DNA of 64,000 bases from positions 22,529,001 through 22,593,000 of the forward strand of contig OX335645.2 of the NCBI GenBank assembly GCA_946894095.1, read 5' to 3'. Of the stretch, positions 32,801 through 44,800 are shown one piece after another (the first letter of the stretch is position 1; each line of letters starts with the position of its first letter). The DNA is from Incurvaria masculella. Lineage: Eukaryota; Arthropoda; Insecta; Lepidoptera; Incurvariidae. The position numbers were made by a program, and so were the translations under genes. The notes under the pieces are model-generated. The model was given only the letters and a program-made list of their open reading frames with translations. It searched no databases and was not told the origin of the DNA.

Positions 32801-35800
32801 GATCTCCTCAGTAGGAACTGTTTACGCCGACAGGAACCCGAAGACATCCAGATGCAAGAAATTGTTCATACTGTTTGTGTCAATTCTCTAACCGTGTCAA
32901 CCAAAGAACTGGAAAAGCTACGCGAGGAAACAAACAAAGATGGCTCATTGAGTTGTGTGTTACGGTGGTATCAGTCGGGCTGGCCGACCCGTTGCACTGC
33001 AGGCGGGGAGACTGTACACTATTTTAAGCTTAAAAACGACATCACAGTTGAAAACGGCTTAGTATTTTTAAATAATTGTTTGGTTATACCATATTTACTA
33101 AGAACATCATATTTGAACTTACTGCATGAAACACACCTAGGTGCTCAAAAAATTAAGAAGGTTGCAAAAACTATAATGTATTGGCCAGGCATGTGCTCTG
33201 ATATTGAATCGCACACAAACAATTGTAACATCTGTCTAAAATACAGTAGATCAAAAATTGCAGAGCCATTAAAAAGCCATGACATACCAAATATTCCATT
33301 TTATAAAATATCTGTTGACATTGCCACGCTTGAGTCTAAGGATTATTTGGTTCTAATTGATTACTATTCACGATGGTTGGAAATTGTACCAGTTAACAAG
33401 AAAAATTGTGCATCAATTATTTCTGAATTGAAAAAAGTGTTTTGTAGGTTCGGAATACCAAGTGTCGTTATTGCCGACAACATGCCTTTCGACAGCAAAG
33501 AAATGAAAAATTTTTCTGCCTCTTGGAACTTTAAAATTCAAACATCAAGCCCTCACTATGCTCAAAGCAACGGTTTGGCGGAAAAGGCAGTTGGTATTGC
33601 GAAGCAGATGTTGAGGAAAGCCGGTGAGAAACAGCAAGATCTAGAGTTGTACCTTCTAAATTACAGGAATTCACCTGTAGCTCAGTTAGATTACTCTCCT
33701 GCTCAGTTACTAATGTGCAAATCACTCAGGTCAAAATTACCAATGCATAGCAATAATTTGCGACACATCAAAGTGGATGAAAGAATTCATGAAAAAATGT
33801 TAGAAAATCAAAGCACACAAAAAGTGTGGTATGATAAAAGGAGCATGAATGAACAGATATTTCAGGTAGGAGAAAAGGTGATGGTGCAGGATGTTAGGAC
33901 ACGATTTTGGGAAGCAGGAGTAATAAAAAATGTGTTAGCTGCACCTCGCTCGTATATAGTACAGTTATTTAAAAATGGTAAAATGTATCGAAGAAACTCT
34001 CATTTCATTAAAAAGCTACAGAAACAAGATGATGTAATTGTTAACAACAGAGGGAAAGAAAGGATGGCATGCAATGCAACGCTGCCAGCTCCTTACATTC
34101 ATAGCCCTAGTTCGCCTGGCAGTCCTAGTACGGGGTCACCTTATCGCAGCCCAGAACGGTCACCTGACAGTTCAAGTACAGAGACTCCTCAGAGGCCAAG
34201 CCCTCTGCGTGCCTCACCTCAAGCTCCAAGGGGACCATCAGTACTAATGCCACAGCCAGTTAGACATTCAAATAGAACTGTGAAGCCGCCGATAAGGTTA
34301 AACCTATAAAATCTAATAATAGTTGTCTACATGTAATTTATATCTCAATTGTTTGTAATAATTAATAAGCAGTAGTTTGCCTATCTTTTGTTCATAGCGG
34401 AGTTAAGTTTATGTTTATCCTTTCTTTATATTTCCTTAGTTTATTCATTAGTGAGAGAAGGGGCATGTTAGACTAAGCATTCAAAATATTGTAGGCTAGA
34501 ATATAGAGGGATTTTGACAGCACGTCGGGGACATGTAGTTAACCTGATGGCAGAAGTACACATGCTTTGAAACAGGACATTGGTGTTTTCTTTATTCCTG
34601 TGGATCCAAACAGTTTTAATATGTGGTCCTTGATAATTTTTATTAATTTGGCCGAAATAGTGTCGATTCCAGGAGAACTATTTTGTTTTATGCTTTTTAT
34701 AATAATATTAATTTCATCTTGTGAACATGGAAAGAGAAACATTGAATGAGGCGCGGGCGTACCATTTGACATTCTGACTAAGTCTGGAATACTTTTACTA
34801 TTTTTACTTAAAAGGTCAGCAGCCAGATTCTGACCAATATGGGCAAAATACTGATTAATGTTATTAATTTTCTGTAAATCATTAAGTTCATTTTGTCCCT
34901 TGTTTCCTAAAGTAGGTATGTCCGAGTATTCACGAATAATTTGCCAGCATTTCCTACTATTCCTTAGATTTTCCAATATAAGTTTTTTATAGTATAGTAC
35001 CTTAGCAATCTTTACTGATGTTTTACAAATATTTCTATATTCCTTAAATTTTTGTTCAGCTATGAGGTTATTTGGTTCTTTTCTAGAAAGTAAATGGAGC
35101 TTATCTCGTTTGATCATGCATTTTACTAGACTAATTGTTATCCATGGCTTAATATTAATGTTTTTTTTTTTCAATGTGTTAATTACGGTATGTTTATCTA
35201 GCAGAGATTGAATACTTAACATGATTTTTTGGAAAATTTGGTTGGGATCACTCATATCATATAACTCTGTCCAGTCCATAGTCATTATGTCAGTCAGTAT
35301 TTTATCATAGTCGATGCGTCTGAAGGTTTTAGGTTTTGGTAGCGCTGGAGGTTGTTTCATCAGGCAGCTAAGTACTGGATAATGATCTGTCAGATCTGTT
35401 CTACAGACCGTGGCTATAACTCTTGCTTTGGAACGGATCATTATATGATCCAGACAAGATGGCCCTCTAGTTGGAACATTAATTGTAGGAACTAAACCAT
35501 TTTCTAGTATACACGATAAGTAATTCTCTGTCTGTCTATCTGTTGTACCTAAAATATTAATGTTAATGTCACCTGCCACAATGATTTCACCTGTTTTATG
35601 CATACCTAGAAAGGTACCTAAAGAATTCGTAAATCGATCAGTATTCGAGATTGATGGAGATCTATATATGGCAGCTATAAGCGTACTAAGTTTTTTGTCA
35701 CTTTTGATCTCAACGATCAAGCTACTGCAGTCTAGTATTGAGGCAGGCTCGGATACGGTGACATTCTTCAAAGAGTTATTAATATATACTATTACCCCAT

Positions 35801-38800
35801 CGTTCTGGTTGAGGTGATTGGAAGTAGCATACGAACGGTAACCATTTATTTCCTGAGGAACGTAACGGTCCTTACCTCCCAGCCAACATTCTGTCAAAAT
35901 GATAATTGAAAAATCTATTTTCATTCGAGTCAAAAGAACCATCAGTTCATCAAAGTTTTTTTTAATACTTCGTACATTTACACTCATTATTTTTAGGGAG
36001 GAATTCTTAGGAATTATGTTATGACATATCTCAATGGATTCTGCAGTTAACGTTTCAAAGTAGTTATAGGAGTCTAGATCGTCACCTATTTCAATATTGT
36101 CATTATTAGCCATTCTTATGCAGTTGATGTTGAGCTAGATAAACAAATACTATTTTTGTGAATAAATTGTATGGAAGAGTGTGTGTAAAGGTGGAATGTA
36201 ATATCCATGTCCATATGAGTTCAATCGCATTATACCATCGTTGTTCACAGCCGTCGTCGCCGCAACCTATTTTACGCGTATCGAGCCAAAACCAGTTCTC
36301 AATGCATCGTACGAGCGCGGCGAGTGGTTGTGTCCGCCTCACTTTATTCGCTAGAACAGTTAAACGTAGGCAAACGCGAGTTCGGAATAGGCTCGGAGTA
36401 TTTAGCTCAATGCTAAGAATTAAGATTACTTTTGAATGCGTTGTCAATTTAGTGTGAAAGGAACGCGATTGGTTACAAGAGGTGATTTTAACTTTTCGGA
36501 TAGTTATCATTTTGAATGCTCTGAATTGATACGATACATAATTGCAGTGTTTAGATAGTAAAGTTGAGAAGGTTGTTTGTATGTTAATAATAGGCAGTGA
36601 GATATGGGTGCAAGTGAGATGTACTGTAGTTGTGTGATCGAATATGTGAATTTTCGTAATAATTGTTTCGTAAACTGTTTTTGGTAGGTTAAACAATGGT
36701 GTGAATGTAGGTGGGTGTATATAAGTTAATTGTTTTAGTAGTGAGATCGTTGAGAATGTGTACTTGTGATGAATGGAAAAATATAAATTTTGTTGAATGA
36801 CAATTAAATACAGAAATATGAGCTTACTTGCGAAAACATACATCTAGGTCATTTTCATGCTTTATCAATACAGGTTTCGACTCAGAATTCTTTCTCATGA
36901 GGACTTGGCCCTTACGTGTCCACGTCCATTGGATATTATTTTCCCGTGCAAATACCTTAGCATTGAACAGTAGCTGTTTCTTCCTAGGGGTGAGGAGTTC
37001 ATTGACGAACAGCTGCTGGTCAAGCACTGAGCCGTCGGAAGAGGCACGGAGGCCTGCGGCTTGTAGGGTGAGCGGACGCTTCGCCTTCGCCGCCATCAGG
37101 AACTCGTCGCGGGATTCTCGCGCGGCGAACTTCACCACGACCTCTCTGGCTGGCTTCTTCGGGTTTCTGGTCGTGGCTCGCGTAGCCTCCTTGATGTCAC
37201 TCGCCTGAATGGGGCTGCCTACAGTTTTAGCGATACATATCACGGCTTCCACTAGATTGCATTGAGTCTCGGGAATGCCTTTTATCTCGATGTAGTCCGC
37301 GACTGCCGCCTGCTGGTTGTCTTCGCGTTCGCAACGCAACTTGGACAGCTCGCTCTTGAGATACTGGACTTCCGGTTCTAATTTTTCAAGCTTAGTTAAT
37401 CTGGCCGAAGACGTGACAAGCTGCTGTTCCAAATCTCTGATTTTTTCGCTACAAAAGTCGAGGGATTTAATCATTTCATCCTGTGCCATTTTCGTTTCCT
37501 GTTGCGATGCCTTGATGTCCGCCTGTACTTGCTGCATCTGTGCGACGGCTTGCTGCATTGTCGCCTGATTCGCTAGAACTTGAGCGACGTCCTGCTGCAG
37601 CTTGGTGATAATGTTTCCAAGGTCGTAATTTACGCTGAACGGGCCCGGCGAGCTGGACGGCGTACCGAAGGCCGGCGAGTTATGGCCTGTCGGTGTTGCG
37701 GCTGCGACGTCAGCAACGTTGGATCCGCCCGGCTGGAGACGCAGAGGTAGCTTCTTGCTTGCGGCCGGCTGCGGTAGTTGCGGAGGAGGCGCCTGCTGTT
37801 CACGACACTTAGGGCACCTCCACACAGCTTCCTGTTTCTCTTTAAAAAGCTGGGTTGGCGCCAGACATTTGTTGTGATAAGTCGCACCGCACTGAGCTAC
37901 TTCACAGTTAAGACCCGTTTTCGCAGATCTAATTACTTCAGTACATATCTCACACTGTTTGCCCATTTTCGTTTAAACTTTGTGTCTTTTTGATAGATTA
38001 TGAAACGGGCAAAATTATTAAATGGTTGTATTTCTGAATTAGTTTATAGTTTATTTTATATTAGATATTATTTACTAGCGCGCCAAAAGTGCGTGTATAT
38101 ATTTGCGGACTACCCACGCAAAAAAAAGATGAGAGATGGGTTACTGTTTTCGATGTTGAGGCTACCTGTGGGTTGGAGTCCACGCAAAATTTACCTACAA
38201 TACACGTTATGTTGCAGTGCAAGTGCAGAACGGTTCTGGCGGCAAATGCTTTTTTTTTAAATAGCCACCAAATGTCAACGAAGCTCTAAATGGGAATTAT
38301 TGGATGTTTCTCATTAAAACATGCTGTTTCATCTCGAACATCTTGATTAAATTTGGTAGATGGATACATTGTCCTGGACCAGTTTGACCCTATTTTGGAT
38401 CAGCCATGTGGGCTACTTTTTATCCATGAAATAATTTAGCCGACACTAACCCGAGCGGAGCCGGGTACCGCAGCTAGTAGTTAATGTTTCACGAAAATTA
38501 TTTATGGTTAAATTGTTCATTTTGCATTTGTCTGTGCCCGGCATGATGCTTGTAAACGGGTGCTGGCTTGCTCCAATGGGCAACATATTAGATGGCGGGC
38601 ATGGTCTTTACAAATAAACTGATATTTGTTATGAACTGTTGCATATGACATGAATTGTTGATTCTCGTCAATTCATATTATTTTAGCGTTTTTACCTGTG
38701 ATTCTAAATACTTTTGTAAACTTAGACTAAGTGGATGTTGAAAAAAATACCAGCGGAGTTTCTTGCCAGTTCTTCTTCGCTCGGATAACCGAACTGGGTA

Positions 38801-41800
38801 ATAATAAAATATGACAAATCCGAGTGCAGTGTACTGTCTATGGATGATGAATAAACAATAAACAATATATAGCATTTGTCTATCACCTAAGGATTTTTTT
38901 TTTTTTTTTTATGGTCTTATCTGCGATCAGTCCTTGGACTATAAGCGGATTTGTTGATGGCTCGGATCTTGTGTGGAGTGTGCCCCCCACTAGGGACATC
39001 ATCTCCTTAGGCTAATGCAGCTGCTAACGATTTTGCAGCATCAGGATGTCATGTCTTTTGAGACGCTTTGGGTAATTTTGTCGAATTAGTTGGGCAGCCA
39101 ATATGTTAGGGTGGTTTTTCAGTCGCTCCTGATATTTGTTTGCAGTGGACCGGACTTCGTCTTTAACATTCTTCATCTGTAGATGATCATGGATTTCAGC
39201 GTTTGTGGTGTACCATGGGACATTTGATATGGTTCTTAGAATCATGTTTTGTTGCCGTTGCAACATGGCGATGTTTGAGTTGCTGGCACTTCCCCACAGC
39301 TGTATGCCGTACATCCATACGGGTTTGAGGATGCTTTTGTAGATCAGGAGCTTATTATCCGTTGACAGTCTGCTGTTGCGGCCAAGCAGCCAGTGAAGGT
39401 TGTTATATCTGACTTTTAACTCTTCCCTTTTGGTTTTTATGTGTTGCCTCCATGTTAGGCGACGGTCCAGGTGTAAGCCGAGGTACTTTACACTGTCTTT
39501 GTGTGGCAGGATGGTGTTTTCTAGGGTAACTGGTGGACAATTGCCTTTTTTCAGTGTGAAAGTCACCTGTACCGATTTGGAGGCAGATGCTTTTATTTTC
39601 CATGCCTGCAACCATTCAGTAACGGCATTAAGTCCCTTTTGTAATGATTGTGATGCCACTTCAGGATCTTTATCGCTAGCCAGGAGGGCAGTATCATCAG
39701 CGAAGGTTGCAGTGACTACTCCAGGAACTTCAGGGAGATCTGCAGTGTAAATTGTGTATAGCACAGGTCCCAGCACTGATCCTTGTGGTACACCTGCCCT
39801 GATTTCATGGAAAGAAGAGGTAGCGTCACCACTTTTTATTTGGAATAGTCTTTCTGTTAGGTATGAATTCAATATGGAGAAGTAGTTATGTGGAAGGGAT
39901 TTTTTTAATTTACAGAGAAGACCCTTGTGCCAAACTCTATCAAATGCCTGTTGGATGTCAAGGAACGCAGATGAGCAGTATTCCTTCTGCTCTAGTGTTT
40001 TTCTTATTTTGTTGCAGACTCGGTGAACCTGTTCCACTGTTGAGTGTTGTTGCCGGAATCCAAATTGATGGTTGGGTATTACTTGGTTCTCTGTAAGTAG
40101 AAGCGATATTCTCCAGAGTAGAGTCCTAAGGATAACTCACAATATTCAACCTGGGCGAATCCCTGACCACTAGTATAGTATACGTGCAGAGTTACTTTAA
40201 TTTGGTTAACCTAAACCACCCTAGAGGTTTTGTAAACTGAATGTTTAGCGCAAGGGCGTCGGCCAGGATCGTTGGGCAGGGGAAGAATCGCGGCGCTTTT
40301 GATTTAGCCTACTGTTATTTAATTATATAGTACTAGCAGCCCGTCCCGGCTTTGCACGGGCATAATACAATTTAAACAATATTATTTTGACACAATCATA
40401 CACAAATGAACGCTTCTTACATAGAGTTCCTAAAAAAGAGCATATACCTACATTGAAATAATAATAACAAATTTTGTAAACATATTTTTTTTTCTATTTT
40501 TTTTTTATTTTTTACTTTTTATGTATTTTTCATACTATTAATTATTGTAAAAAGGTCATAACCACAAAACAAAAGCCATTAAATAATTTATTGAGTTAAA
40601 GCCCTGTAAATACTATTTGATGTTGTTTTATTTTGGACTAAATAATTAGCTTAACTGTTATTATGATACTTTTGAGATTACCGCGGTCGTTAGACATGTT
40701 TGAAAAATGTTACGGCTTTTGAGAATGTCTTTAGAGAAGGTATCTTCCTGCCGCGTGAAAAGCCGTAACATTTTTCAAACATGTTAACTGTTAGTAGCTA
40801 CCTACAACTACTACTATAACTAAAAAGTATTTAATCGAAAATCATAAACTATTCAAGTCACTTATTTATTAGGATATCTAAATGTACAACATATATTAAT
40901 GGGTCTAGTTCTGAAAAGACCTTTTTGAATGCGTTTAGTTACCTACTAAACTACTTATCATTTTTTTTTTTTTTTCTTTGTTAGTTCTGTACAGATGCCA
41001 TCTGCAGTGTTGACTGCAATAATCATCTCATTTGTATGCCTTATGCTGTTTTTTTTTTCCTCATCATAGGCCGAGAGAGACTCAGCAGTATCTTTCCTCT
41101 TCGTGTGATTTCTTTTATTTCTTATTTTATTATCCTATTTATTATCATTAAGCGAAAAAATATTATCAAGCGACAATTTCTTAAATTCCGCACACGGCTG
41201 CTGCGTAGGGAGCCGACTGACTCCCCTCCCGTACCTCTGAGTGACGCCTACAAACTCCAAAACGCATAGTTGGCCGAGCGGAGTTTTTGAGTTTAACTCA
41301 TGATATCTTTCGAATGAAATGTCCGAATCGAATAATTAAAAAAGTAATATAAAGGTATTGAAACAGTCTTAAATAATCATTTATTTATTTTGATAAGGAT
41401 TAATATCTAGGTACAAATAAAGAGCCTTTTCTGGCGGCGGTATTTAAATTTTTATATTTAGAATAAATGTACACTTATTGTGACATAACTGTAATAGTTA
41501 GATGTATGCTGTCGTGACATTTTTTGTAGATAATAATCTGTTCTATAAAATTGTATTACATCATTTTGTTCTATCGTGAATAGTTTTCGCAGCGCACACG
41601 ATGTACGGAACATTCTTGGTAATTTTTTTGCACCTTGGGTTACGTTATCGGAGTTTTGGTAAGGATCCCTAATTTTTTTAAGATAAAACATGTCGGATAG
41701 ACTGTAGCTTTCCAACGGTGAAATAATTTTTCAAATCCGTTTCGGAGCCTATTCAGTTCAAATACACAAACAATCAAACCTTTCCTCTTTGTATAATGCT

Positions 41801-44800
41801 AGGAGGAAGTGATCTGTTCCAATGTTGACTCCTCAAACACCCTTGTATCTATAGTCTTAAATTTCAACCATTTATCTACAAACATAACAACGATTTTACT
41901 TATCTCATGTAAAACCTGAGTAAACCTGTGATTTTTTTGTGGTCAAACATCGAATTGTCACAAAGAAATCCTTCTTTGAGGCAATTCGATTGAGTTGTGG
42001 ACACACCTCAAGCAAACTTATGCCATTTTTATGCACGTGTTTCCCCGTTTTCCGCTTTCCCCGGATCCTGTCCTATTTTTAGCCGAACCCAAAGAACCCT
42101 TGGACTAGCCATAGGCGTTACCGTTCTTTTCGAATAACTTTAACTAACGCGTTACTCAGAACACGTTCCAATAACTGTTCTTGTTCTTACTCCTGGGGGA
42201 TTACCATGGTAAAAACCGTCCAAATGCGAGTCGGACTCTCACGGTTCCCAAGGGTTCCGTACCAAGTTTGAAAGCTCATGGGCGTCGTCGGGCCCCTTAA
42301 GAGGTCCTGGCGTACGCCATATGCCGCGCTTTACATACATAAAACAATTTACTGTTTCCAATTACATTAAAAACCCTTGCCTGTCCAAAAGGACAGATGT
42401 AACAAAAAAACCATTCTGTGTTTGACTATCGCTGTCAGTCAATCAGTTCCTATATTCTGTGGTCTTGCATTCAAATGCGAATTTGTTTTATCAGCGTGTT
42501 GCTTGCGTCCTGCGTGTAGTGCACTCCACCGTTCTTGTTTCGGTCTGCCACGCACGAACCGTCTACGGAATGTCTTCTCAAGGGAAAGGGGTGCCGTCGC
42601 CTCCACGCCAACAGATCCACATTCCGGCAGGTGCCAACATCGACGCGTACTTACCAAAACATCTGAGGGCCGCACCCAAGGAACCGCTAGTATCGTGCCC
42701 CTATGACGCCTTCCACCGCGTGAAAGAATCTCGTCTCCGTGGACACATCATCAAGTGCGAACGCACGCACCCACCGTTAGCCATCTGTTTCTACAACGCT
42801 ACGCACAGGATGCCTGCTGACCAGTATCCGGAACATGTCAAGTCTTGCCCTAGCAGGCTCGATGTGATGCCGAACGGAGTCGTCATACGAGAGGCCCTGT
42901 GGCGGAAACGACCTTCGGGCCCGCCGATTCCCCTCGACGAAGACTGGGATTAGCACATCATTTTGTATTCATTCTAAAATATTACTTGACTATGCAAAGG
43001 ATTTTTAGCTAGTAGGTGTAACTTGAAAATGTTTGGTCCTTTTAAATAGAATAGAAAATTGTTACAAAGCTGGAAAGGTTTAATGTTTTGTTATGGGCCC
43101 TAAAAGTGTATGAATATTCCCCTGAGGTTGGTTTCCTTAGACATAAAGCTGTAAGCACATGTCAACAATTTAAATTAAAAAAGTGATATTGTTTTTACAG
43201 TAAAATTGTCAAAACAATTTATTGAACACGGTTTTCAAATCTTTGCTAATTATATTCAGGAACTGGAATATCTTCAAAGAAGCTTTTTTGAAGGTCCTTC
43301 AACATACGTAGAATCTAGTAACCTAAGTCACGAATAGACCAGAATCGCACTGTCCTAGCTTGACGTCACAGACAAGACTTAACACGATTAAGTAGTTCCA
43401 TTGGATGCCTTTAGGCCTTAGATGTACTATTTTTCTGATATGTTTAGGGGCTGATCGACATCTCAAGGAACCAGACACTATGAATGCATTTATTTTTTTT
43501 CTGAAAAATAAAATAATATTAAGCTGAACTGGGGGTCCATTCAGGGCAAGAGTGAGTTCGAATTCGTCACTAAATATCAACTCACTTTTTTAAATAGTCA
43601 ATGTTTCCACACTTTTTGAACATCATTACAGTTAGGTAAAAATCTGGTCGGTCCCGTAAATACGTTGGAAGTATAAATAACGGTTCCGTTATTTAAATAA
43701 TAATATATTTCCCAGCTATTTTTAGGTTAACTCACTCCCGAAGTCGAACTCACTCTTACCTGAATGGGCCCCCTGTAATCATGTTATTACCATAGAGTCA
43801 CTCAGTCTCATTTTCTATTAGCCCAAAGTTCTGAGGACAGATAATGGCTAAAATCAAGGACATATTTAGGTTTATAGACCTCTTACAGCACTGAATTATC
43901 GGTACACTTTATGGTTTAGCTAGTGATGTGCTTGAACAGAGAACAAAAAAGCAGATGCAAAATTATCAAGCAAACAAAATCAATTTTAATTAGCTGCCCT
44001 ACTTGGGTGGAATGCACCATATCTGGTTAGTGACAATTTTAAAATTAAAATGTATCTGTCCTTATTTTTCGCCTGAAGATGAAAGAAAAGACAGATTGTA
44101 ATGTCCTGTAAAATTTCTAATTTATTTCGGGGACTTGGTGACAGCTGTCTTTCAGAATTTGCACTCACTTTTTGGTTAACATGACGATATTTTGGAATTG
44201 AGGTTTCCTTCTTGTCTTCAATAATATTATTTTGTGGAGTTGCTGATTGAAGCCCTCTACTACATCGTTTGTTTCTACGAAACATTTTATCCTCAACCGT
44301 ATTTTTACGACTGTATTTCACTCTTAAACAAATTGCACTGACTGGAACATGCTGTAATCACTGACTCATGGGTGTTACTGTTCTTAGCACAGTGGCGCAG
44401 GGTTGTTATTAATAAAAATTGTCGCCCCCACGACTGTATTTCACTCTTAAACAAATTGCACCGACTGGAACATGCTTTAATCACTGACTCATGGGTGTTA
44501 CTGTTCGTAGCACAGTGGCGCAGGGTTGTTATTAATAAAAATTCTCGCTCCAATCATGCACCACTTTCTTTCTATTTCTAAGTTGGATAAGTGCATTTTG
44601 TCACGAATGTGAGCTGCTCCATGGTTTGGAATCCATGTAAAACTGTACATTGCCTTACTAGATGGTAGGGTTCAGGCTCGCCCTGGTTAGTAACATAGCA
44701 TTGGATGAAAAGATGGTCGAAGTGGCAATAAAAAATTGTCTGTTTTCCATCCAGTTAAATATTGTATCTTGCTCATAAAGGGAAGCTCCCTGACATGGCA

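Larger units (their letters stand above)
30038..34612 (+). mobile_element. Ty3/gypsy (Mag-like) LTR retrotransposon, complete
   Basis: Two 147-bp LTRs (30038-30184 and 34466-34612) begin TGTTAG and end CCAAACA. They differ at a single position (30111 A, 34539 T) and are bounded by GTTTT duplications. A primer-binding site starts TGGCGCAGCCGG right after the 5' LTR, and a polypurine tract (GAGAGAAGGGG) precedes the 3' LTR. One unbroken gag-pol frame fills the interior. Near-identical LTRs and an intact frame mean a recent insertion. Short LTRs and a single fused gag-pol suggest the Mag clade; that assignment is an inference. Confidence 0.95.
28275..37990 (-). mobile_element. CR1/Jockey-group LINE, split by an LTR element
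   Basis: A minus-strand non-LTR retrotransposon with ORF1 (37966-36824), a bridging frame (36843-36106) and ORF2 (36113-34613 plus 30032-28543). Its 3' end, read on the minus strand, reaches the AATTTGAATTT-type repeats near 28300. Removing the LTR element and one copy of its duplication restores a continuous ORF2 frame of 996 codons, so the LINE looks nearly intact. The exact 5' end and target duplication were not resolved. Confidence 0.88.

Noticed and set aside
34038..34247. 69-codon frame inside the LTR element
   Set aside because: Alternative frame of the proline/serine-rich gag-pol tail; not an env gene.
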